Positions 58,247 to 64,000 of a DNA stretch of 64,000 nt are shown here, piece after piece (position 1 is the first letter of the stretch; every line of letters starts with the position of its first letter). Origin of the DNA: DATAES01 sp963802415 (GTDB taxonomy: Bacteria > Actinomycetota > Acidimicrobiia > Acidimicrobiales > JACDCH01); assembly GCA_963802415.1 (NCBI GenBank), contig CAWDIH010000002.1, positions 124,001 to 188,000 of the forward strand. The letters run 5' to 3'. The position numbers and the translations under genes are program-made. The notes below the pieces were generated by a model, which was not told the DNA's origin, ran no database searches, and saw nothing but the letters and a program-made list of their open reading frames with translations.

Positions 58247-60282
58247 ATGTCCTTCTGGCGAAAGCCTGCACCGAAGTTCCGCTATTCCCGGTGGGACGGG
58301 ACGCAGGCCGGCTTCGACATCGACGCCGATTCTGTTTTCCGTGAGATCACCGACGACCTGCTGTACCACGGCGACCTCAATGCCGCGCTCCGGAGGTTGA
58401 TGCAATCCGGGTTCCGCGACCGCAACGGCGACCGGGTTCAAGGCATGCGTGAGTTGATGGAGAAACTGCGTCGTCGTCGCCGGGACGAGCTCGAGCAATA
58501 CGACCTCGGCGGCGTCTACGACGACATCGCGCAAGAGCTCCGTGACGTCGTCGACATGGAGCGCAAGGGCCTCGACGACCTCGCGGGGAAGCGCGCGAAT
58601 CCGGAGACCAGCGCCGGCAAGAGATCACCGACCAGGTCGTGCAAGACAAGAACATGCAGCTCGACATGCTCCCACCCGACCTGTCGGGACAGGTGCGCGA
58701 GCTGCAGCAGTACGAGTTCACGTCGAGCGAAGCACGCGAGAAGTTCGAACAGTTGATGGAGCAACTGCGGGAGGAGCTGGTCAAGAGCTACTTCAACCAG
58801 ATGTCCGGTGCGATGCAGAACGTGTCGCCCGAAGACATGCAGCGGATGAAGGACATGTTCGCAGAGCTCAACAACTTGCTCGAGATGCGTGAGCGCGGTG
58901 AGGACACGCAGCCGGCGTTCGAGCAGTTCATGCAGCGCTACGGCGACTTCTTCCCCGAGAACCCCCAGACCCTCGACGAGTTGCTCGAGATCATGGCCCA
59001 GCGCATGGCGGCGATGCAGAGCTTGCTCAACTCGATGACGCCGGAGCAGCGCGCCCAGTTGCAAGGCCTCGCCGAACAGTTGCTCGAGGACATGGACCTG
59101 CGTTGGCAGGTCGAGCAGCTGTCGAGCAACCTGCAGCAGCTCTTCCCGCAGATGGGTTGGGATCGCAAGTACAACTTCCAAGGACAGGACCCGCTCGGAT
59201 TCGCCGAGGCGGCGGCGCTCATGCAGGACCTCGGCGACATGGACCAGCTCGAGAACCTGTTGCGGGGCGCGACCAGCCCCGGCGCGCTCGCAGAAGTCGA
59301 TGTCGACCGCGCGCGCGAGCTCCTCGGTGACGACGCCGCCAACAGCCTCGATCGCATGAGCGAGCTGGCGAAGATGCTCGAGGACGCCGGACTCATCGAG
59401 AACCGTGAGGGCCGCTACGAGCTCACGCCGCGCGGCATCCGCAAGATCGGGTCGAACGCACTGTCAGACCTGTTCAAGAAGCTCAGCCGCGATCGCATGG
59501 GCGCCCACGTGCTCGAAAAGAGCGGTGCCGGCCACGAGCGGGCGTACGACACCAAGCCCTACGAGTTCGGTGACCCGTTCAACCTCCACATCGAGCGCAC
59601 GGTGCGCAACGCGGTCACCCGTACGGGCAAGGGCACACCGGTGCACTTGTCGCCTGACGACTTCGAGATCGAGCGCACCGAGCACCTGACGAAGACGAGC
59701 ACTGTGCTGATGCTCGACCTGTCGTTGTCGATGCCGATGCGTGACAACTTCCTCGCGGCCAAGAAGGTGGCGATGGCGCTGCACTCCTTGATCAGCTCGC
59801 AGTTCCCGCGTGACTATCTCGGCATCGTGGGCTTCTCATCGGTGGCGCGCGAGCTGAAGCCCGAGGACTTGCCGGAGGTGTCGTGGGACTTCGTCTACGG
59901 CACCAACATGCAACATGGCTTCATGCTGAGCCGCCGGCTGCTGGCGCGGCAGGGTGGCACGAAGCAGATCATCATGATCACCGACGGCGAGCCGACTGCG
60001 CACTTCGAGCCGGGCATGAGCGAGCCGTTCTTCAGCTACCCGCCCGTGCGCGAAACCGTCGACGCCACGCTACGGGAGGTCGCCCGTTGCACCCGTGAGG
60101 CGGTGCGCATCAACACGTTCATGCTCGACGCCACGAGCTATCTCAAGGCGTTCGTCGAGAAGCTCACGCAGATGAACGGTGGCCGTGCCTTCTTCACCAC
60201 GCCCGAAACGCTCGGGGATTACGTGCTCGTCGACTTCGTCGAGCACCGCACGCAGCGCCGCGGCTCCCGCGCTGCCCGCTAG
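58247..60282 (+). CDS. von Willebrand factor A domain protein, one frameshift
   Basis: About 678 residues, partner-type protein of MoxR ATPases. N-terminal helical part: SFWRKPAPKFRYSRWDGTQA, FREITDDLLYHGDLNAALRR, MRELMEKLRRRRRDELEQYD. The frame breaks near 58,585 (GCGGGGAAG); ESGDQRRQEITDQVVQDKNM continues. A Gln/Met/Leu-rich middle has coiled-coil character. The C-terminal VWA domain has the MIDAS motif LMLDLSLSMPMRDN, YLGIVGFSSVAREL, GTNMQHGFMLSRRLLA and IIMITDGEPTAHFE (DxSxS..T..D). ATG 58247 is supported by TAGCCT. Confidence 0.88.
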
Positions 60283-60326
60283 GAGGCGCCGAAGGCGCCG
60301 AGGGGGCGCCTCGGAGGCGTCCGTCA

Positions 60327-60818
60327 TCACGAGAGCAGGCGCTCGTACGCCGCGTGAGTCGCGCCGTCGAACGCCGCGAGGATCGCCTGTGTGACCTTCG
60401 TCGGCGTGGTCGACAGCGTGTTGACGGCCACCACGGCGGCTTCGTCCCGCGGGTAGCCGTACACGCCTGTCGAGATAGCGGGGAAGGCGATGGTCGTCGC
60501 GCCAAGCTCGTCGGCGACCTCCAGTGACCGCCGATAACAGCTGGTCAGCAGCTCTTTTTCGGCTGCCGCGCCGCCGCGCCAGACGGGGCCGACCGTGTGG
60601 ATCACCCACCGAGCGGGCAGCCCGTGACCAGCCGTCGCCTTGGCGTCGCCCGTGTCGCACCCGCCAAGGCGTCTGCATTCGTCGAGCAGCGCGGGTCCGG
60701 CCGCACGGTGGATGGCTCCGTCGACGCCGCCGCCGCCCAACAACGACGCATTCGCGGCATTGACGATCGCATCGACCTCGAGCGTCGTGATGTCGGCACG
60801 AACCACCCGGATTTCCAT
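60327..60818 (-). CDS. macrodomain protein, ADP-ribose/O-acetyl-ADP-ribose hydrolase-like
   Basis: 163 residues of a single macrodomain that binds ADP-ribose. VDAIVNAANASLLGGGGVDG is the catalytic loop with the Asn-Ala-Ala-Asn motif, GAIHRAAGPALLDECRRLGG follows, VIHTVGPVWRGGAAAEKELL and AFPAISTGVYGYPRDEAAVV the second loop. Most bacterial members deacetylate O-acetyl-ADP-ribose or reverse ADP-ribosylation. ATG 60818 is preferred to longer starts that are low-complexity. Divergent from whiB. Confidence 0.9.
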   Translation of the reverse strand: MEIRVVRADITTLEVDAIVNAANASLLGGGGVDGAIHRAAGPALLDECRRLGGCDTGDAKATAGHGLPARWVIHTVGPVWRGGAAAEKELLTSCYRRSLEVADELGATTIAFPAISTGVYGYPRDEAAVVAVNTLSTTPTKVTQAILAAFDGATHAAYERLLS

Positions 60819-60880
60819 TGCACGATCTTGCCCCTTGCGCAATTTGATCGCACCAGGCAAGATCACATCCGTGTAATTAC

Positions 60881-60926
60881 AACAGTGGCAGTAGAACACA
60901 GCGGTAGCGGAATACAGCTGTGGCAG
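60881..60926. repeat. triple ACAGYGGYAG direct repeats upstream of whiB
   Basis: ACAGTGGCAG (60882-60891), ACAGCGGTAG (60898-60907) and ACAG-CTG-TGGCAG (60914-60926) repeat at 16-nt spacing. They lie about 100-145 nt before the whiB start and just upstream of the divergent macrodomain gene. The regular spacing suggests a regulator binding array. Confidence 0.55.
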
Positions 60927-61026
60927 AAGAGATGTAGCAACGGCGGTATCCGACCCGGGCCGCCGTTGTCCAAGCGGCATGGGGGCATGTAGGGCCAGGT
61001 CGTCCATGCGGGTCGTGGAGGTTCAC

Positions 61027-61311
61027 ATGCGGATCACCATCCCGAACGAGATCGACACCGAGGCCAAGGGGTGGCAGGACCTCGCCAACTGCCTCGGCGT
61101 CGATCCCGATCTGTTCTTCCCGGAGCGGGGTGCATCGACCCGCGAGGCCAAGGAGGTGTGCCGTGGCTGCGTCGTCCGGGCGGAGTGTCTCGAGTACGCC
61201 CTGGTCAACGGTGAGAAGTTCGGCATCTGGGGCGGCATGAGCGAGCGCGAGCGACGTCGCATCCGTCGCCAGCGCGCGCTCGCACGACGGGCGGCAGGCG
61301 CCTCGGCGTGA
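61027..61311 (+). CDS. WhiB-family iron-sulfur transcriptional regulator
   Basis: 94 residues. Cysteines 22, 45, 48 and 54 (C-x22-C-x2-C-x5-C) bind a 4Fe-4S cluster, and GIWGGMSERERRR is the WhiB turn with a basic DNA-binding tail (RRQRALARRA). ATG 61027 is preferred over an upstream ATG because GGAGG lies about 6 nt before it. WhiB proteins act with the sigma factor in development, redox sensing or antibiotic response. The subfamily (WhiB1, 2 or other) needs a tree. Divergent from the macrodomain gene; followed by a palindrome array. Confidence 0.93.
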   Translation: MRITIPNEIDTEAKGWQDLANCLGVDPDLFFPERGASTREAKEVCRGCVVRAECLEYALVNGEKFGIWGGMSERERRRIRRQRALARRAAGASA

Positions 61312-61373
61312 CGGTCTAAGGAACCTGGCCGCCGCCGTCCGACGAGCCCTCCCCGTCGGTCGCCCGCGCACAT

Positions 61374-61537
61374 TGTCGACTCACCGACCGATCTCGGTCC
61401 CTCGGTCGACACAGACGCGCAACCCGTCAACGCTGTGTCGACTCAGCCACCGTTTCCGTCGCTCGGTCGACACGGACGCGAGCATGAGAACGTCTGTGTC
61501 GACCAAGCCACCTGTTTCGGTGGCCCAGCCGACAATG
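61374..61537. repeat. array of three 62-bp palindromic units
   Basis: TGTCGAC occurs at 61374, 61436 and 61497, each paired about 25-30 nt later with GTCGACA or a degenerate form. The joins form further inverted repeats: GTCGACACAG (61405) with CTGTGTCGAC (61433-61442), and GTCGACAC-GGACG with CGTC-T-GTGTCGAC. Inside unit 1, ACCGATCTCGGT is also palindromic. It lies between whiB and the convergent formimidoyltransferase gene, so it may be a multi-hairpin terminator or a protein binding array. No coding sequence is seen in 61312-61557. Confidence 0.75.
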
Positions 61538-61557
61538 TGCGCGACAGCGCGAATCGC

Positions 61558-62382
61558 CTATCCGTCCGACGAGGCGGGGTCGGAACGGGCGAGACGGGCG
61601 AGCCGGGCCTCGATGGTGCGCTCTTCGTCGAGGTCGAGTTGCTCCCACCGCCCCGTGGGCGTGGCCTCCAGCACCGCCCTCGGCGCCAGGCCGACCAGTT
61701 CCGCCCGCCCGATCGACGTTCCAGAGGCGGCGACGGCGTCATAGACGGCCGCGGGTCCCACCTCGACCGGTGAGAGCAGGTTCATCGAGACCTGCACGTG
61801 GTCACCGACGACGAGGCCGAGCGCCCGCACGTGCTCGTTCCGGAGGGCGACGGCGAGCTCGCGGGCCGTGTCGATCGCCGTGTCTCGCAGCCAGAGGTTG
61901 AACGCGATCAGCGGCGGGCGGGCGCCGACGGCGCAAGCGCCCGCAGTGGGGTGCGGCTGCCGCGGTCCCGCGTCGGGGGGGAGGTTGCGGAACGCCCCAC
62001 GGCGTATGGACGGCAGCGAGCGCTCCGGGCCGTACAGGAAGCAGGGGAGCTCGAGCGTCTCACCCGCCCAGGATGCGAATCGGTCTCTGGCTGCGATCGC
62101 GCCAGCGAGAGTTGAGGTGTGGAGCGGAACGAACGGCACGACGTCCACGACGCCGAAACGAGGATGGACCCCGGTGTGGGTTCGCAGGTCGAGGTGGTCG
62201 ACCGCTGCTCGTGCGACCCGGCGTGCCGCCGCCTCGACGCCGTCGCCGGCCAGGGTCAGCACTGCCCGGTTGTGATGCTCGTCCCGGTGAAGGTCGAGCA
62301 GCTGGGCTCCCGCCGCCGCGGTCACCGCGTCGAGTCCCGGGCTGTCCCGGCCCTCGCTCACGTTGACGACGCACTCGATCAC
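61558..62382 (-). CDS. glutamate formimidoyltransferase
   Basis: Transfers the formimidoyl group of N-formimidoyl-L-glutamate (from histidine breakdown) to tetrahydrofolate. 274 residues of the formiminotransferase domain only, with no cyclodeaminase: ECVVNVSEGRDSPGLDAVTA, LHRDEHHNRAVLTLAGDGVE, HTGVHPRFGVVDVVPFVPLH, ELPCFLYGPERSLPSIRRGA, and IAFNLWLRDTAIDTARELAV. It feeds the folate pool of folD and purH. Monofunctional forms are common in bacteria. The closest histidine-degradation genes are not in the window. Confidence 0.92.
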   Translation of the reverse strand: MIECVVNVSEGRDSPGLDAVTAAAGAQLLDLHRDEHHNRAVLTLAGDGVEAAARRVARAAVDHLDLRTHTGVHPRFGVVDVVPFVPLHTSTLAGAIAARDRFASWAGETLELPCFLYGPERSLPSIRRGAFRNLPPDAGPRQPHPTAGACAVGARPPLIAFNLWLRDTAIDTARELAVALRNEHVRALGLVVGDHVQVSMNLLSPVEVGPAAVYDAVAASGTSIGRAELVGLAPRAVLEATPTGRWEQLDLDEERTIEARLARLARSDPASSDG

Positions 62383-62412
62383 GGCTGGGTGGCGTCGGCC
62401 GAGCGGCCGACC

Positions 62413-62646
62413 TCAGTTCACCGAGACGCGGCGACGCTTGAGGATCCGACGCCGCTCACGCTCCGAGCAGCCTCCCCACACTCCGTGGTCGATCCGGTTG
62501 GCGAGCGCGTATTCGAGACAGGCTTGGCGGACGGGGCAGTCGGCGCAGATGCGACGTGCGACCTCGACGCCCACGCCGTCGCTCGGAAAGAAGGTCGACG
62601 GGGCGATTTCCCTGCACAGACCCCGTGCCATCCACTCTGTCTCCAT
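62413..62646 (-). CDS. second WhiB-family regulator (77 aa)
   Basis: 77 residues with Cys11, Cys34, Cys37 and Cys43 for the 4Fe-4S cluster, then HGVWGGCSERERRRILKRRR with the WhiB turn and basic tail; a fifth Cys follows the turn (VWGGC). ATG 62646 has a GGAGGA ribosome binding site nearby. It is short and close to the compact WhiB1/WhmE-like group, though the subfamily is uncertain. Two whiB genes within 1.5 kb, on opposite strands, flank the formimidoyltransferase gene. Confidence 0.92.
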   Translation of the reverse strand: METEWMARGLCREIAPSTFFPSDGVGVEVARRICADCPVRQACLEYALANRIDHGVWGGCSERERRRILKRRRVSVN

Positions 62647-62799
62647 CGATTCCTCCGTTCCAGACTTCTCTACGGAGCGAGAGCCCGGAAAGTTGTCATG
62701 TTTCGATCGGTCGCGTTCTGCGACAGATGAGACACCAATGGACCGAAGACCGGCATCAAGAGACGAATCCCACATCAGAGAATCGCGATCTCGACGGGA

Positions 62800-62805
62800 T
62801 AGAGT
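62800..62805 (+). promoter_or_regulatory. candidate -10 TAGAGT for gene at 62815
   Basis: TAGAGT ends 9 nt before ATG 62815, in the 168-nt gap divergent from whiB. The rest of the gap shows no gene. Confidence 0.45.
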
Positions 62806-62814
62806 GCACGGCTC

Positions 62815-63096
62815 ATGTCTGTCGGCGCAGAAGGACCGGACGTCAACGAGCCGCCACGGGGCCACGTCCGGGTCGTGTACCTCGGTCCCGTTGCGCCGCA
62901 CTGGGAGGTGCATTCCGACTTCGGCGACCGGGCGCTGATCGAGGAATTCAGAGCCAGGGTGCTCGCTCGGCTCGAGTTGCTGCCGCCCCACGACCCCCAG
63001 TTTCGCCGGAATCGCGAGCGCGTCGTCCGTGACGCCGAGCGCGAGCACCTGATCCTCGATTGGGACCTCGGCCTTCCGGAGGAGGAAGAGGAGTAG
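62815..63096 (+). CDS. small conserved protein upstream of ppk1 (93 aa)
   Basis: 93 residues, acidic, with no signal or membrane helix: RGHVRVVYLGPVAPHWEVHS, DFGDRALIEEFRARVLARLE, LLPPHDPQFRRNRERVVRDA, LDWDLGLPEEEEE. I recall similar proteins next to polyphosphate kinase or WhiB genes in this bacterial group, with no known function. Codon use and the -10-like hexamer support expression. The poly-Glu tail is short. It ends 47 nt before ppk1. Confidence 0.72.
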   Translation: MSVGAEGPDVNEPPRGHVRVVYLGPVAPHWEVHSDFGDRALIEEFRARVLARLELLPPHDPQFRRNRERVVRDAEREHLILDWDLGLPEEEEE

Positions 63097-63131
63097 GCAG
63101 CCAGCCCTCCGCGGGCCTCCCACCCCACAAC

Positions 63132-63137
63132 TACGCT
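63132..63137 (+). promoter_or_regulatory. candidate -10 TACGCT for ppk1
   Basis: TACGCT ends 6 nt before GTG 63144. Confidence 0.4.
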
Positions 63138-63143
63138 GACTCC

Positions 63144-64000
63144 GTGCCCGCCATCGAGACCTCCCCGGGCGCCAGGTTGCTGAATCGCGAGCTCTCCTGG
63201 CTCGATTTCAACGAGCGTGTGCTGGCGATGGCAGAGCGCGACGACGTTCCCTTGCTCGAGCGCGCGAAAATTCCTGGCCATCTACAGCCAGAACCTCGAC
63301 GAGTTCTTCCAGGTCCGCGTCGCTGGACTGAAGGACCAAGTGGCAGCGGGGATCACGGCGTCGACACCCGACGGTCGCACGCCGGCCCAGCAGCTGCTGG
63401 AGATACGCGATGTGGTCGAGAAGCTGTCCGCCCGCGTCGAGCGGACCTTCCTCGAACAGCTCGCACCTGCGCTCGCCGGAGTCGGCATCATCTTCAGCTC
63501 GTACGCGGACCTCGACGAGGACGACGCCAAGTGGTTCGACGAAGTGTTCGAGGAACGCATTTTCCCGGTGTTGACGCCGCTTGCCGTCGACCCTGGTCAT
63601 CCGTTCCCGTACATCTCGCATCTGTCATTGAACTTGGCGGTCGTCGTGCGCGATCCCGTGACCGCGCAGCGCCGGTTCGCTCGCGTGAAGGTGCCGCCCT
63701 TGCTGCCGCGGTTCATGGTGCTGCCCGACGGTGAGCGCTTCGTCCCGCTCGAACAAGTCATCGCTGCACACCTCGATCAGCTGTTTCCGGGCATGGAGGT
63801 GATCGACGACTACAGCTTCCGGGTCACGCGCAACGCGGACCTCACGTTGGAGGAGGAAGAGGCGGACGACCTCCTTGCCGCCGTCGAGCTCGAGTTGCGC
63901 CGGCGTCGCTTCCGCCGTGCCGTTCGGCTCGAGCTCGATGCGGACGCGAGCGACGAGGTTCGCGAGCTGCTCCAGCGCGAGCTCGACGTCGATGACGACG
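63144..64000 (+). CDS. ppk1: polyphosphate kinase 1, 5' part, one frameshift
   Basis: Makes polyphosphate from ATP, reversibly. The window ends after about 285 of the usual 690 residues, so only the N-terminal and head domains are present: LLNRELSWLDFNERVLAMAE, then FLAIYSQNLDEFFQVRVAGL, VLTPLAVDPGHPFPYISHLS, LNLAVVVRD, RFVPLEQVIAAHLDQLFPGM. The frame changes at about 63,265 in GCGAAAATTCC, an A-run where one A is extra (AAATTCCTGGCC gives KFLA), so an indel error is likely. The catalytic histidines lie beyond the window. GTG 63144 is supported by TACGCT. Confidence 0.92.

Noticed and set aside
61374..61537. CRISPR-like repeat-spacer structure
   Set aside because: Repeats are imperfect palindromes with related, not unique, intervening sequence, and only three units.

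Overview
The window is high-GC DNA from an actinobacterium, most likely of the class Acidimicrobiia. The supporting evidence is two WhiB proteins, GuaB3 next to GuaA, a CIRCE-controlled groES-groEL operon, the classic actinobacterial order alr / tsaE-tsaB-rimI-tsaD / groES-groEL / guaB3-guaA, many GTG and TTG starts, 4-nt start/stop overlaps, and a GWWQASD..WYPPE motif protein. The class assignment is inference. I see no rRNA, tRNA, CRISPR array, prophage or transposase.

Layout. 1-15.3 kb: end of alanine racemase, an S58 peptidase, family-4 uracil-DNA glycosylase, the t6A-tRNA genes tsaE/tsaB/tsaD with rimI, groES-groEL, a tiny gene coupled to a Nudix hydrolase, a PLP decarboxylase, an alpha/beta hydrolase, guaB3-guaA and a secreted NlpC/P60 endopeptidase. 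15.3-25.9 kb: PadR regulator and dienelactone hydrolase, a degenerate amino-acid-dehydrogenase-like protein, a sulfatase, a PcrA/UvrD helicase interrupted by a 351-residue intein, an acyl-CoA synthetase, and a coupled minus-strand group of four small genes. 25.9-43.3 kb: a lone B12-binding subunit, sucCD, TrpB2, a lipoprotein amidase, an ECF sigma factor with a membrane partner, purN-purH-folD, metF, icd, an aldehyde dehydrogenase, mdh, a Fpg/Nei glycosylase and an SCP2 protein. 43.3-53.4 kb: an uncharacterised overlapping operon (phosphohistidine domain, helical protein, beta-rich protein), DedA, a K+-independent H+-pyrophosphatase, sdhCAB and a repeat-rich gap. 53.4-64 kb: GH2 and GH1 glycosidases around a MoxR/VWA pair, a macrodomain protein, two whiB genes, glutamate formimidoyltransferase and the start of ppk1.

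Functional picture. The window carries much of the TCA cycle (icd, sucCD, sdhCAB, mdh), purine and one-carbon metabolism (guaB3, guaA, purN, purH, folD, metF, ftcd), t6A tRNA modification, cell-wall hydrolases, and the pyrophosphate/polyphosphate economy (hppA, ppk1).

Three sequence-level patterns cut across the genes. (1) A TANNNT hexamer, usually TAGSNT, lies 6-9 nt before the start codon of about twenty genes, as expected for leaderless transcripts; it fixes several starts and sometimes uses the stop codon TAG of the previous gene. (2) Palindromic repeats are frequent between genes: a roughly 50-nt element follows the stop of groEL, sucD, icd and fpg, an 83-bp unit is repeated in tandem at 52.6-53.1 kb with single relatives elsewhere, and a three-unit palindrome array follows whiB. 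(3) Many conserved housekeeping genes carry single-base frameshifts, often in homopolymers or GC runs. These are better explained as sequencing indels than as pseudogenes, so such genes are annotated across the breaks.
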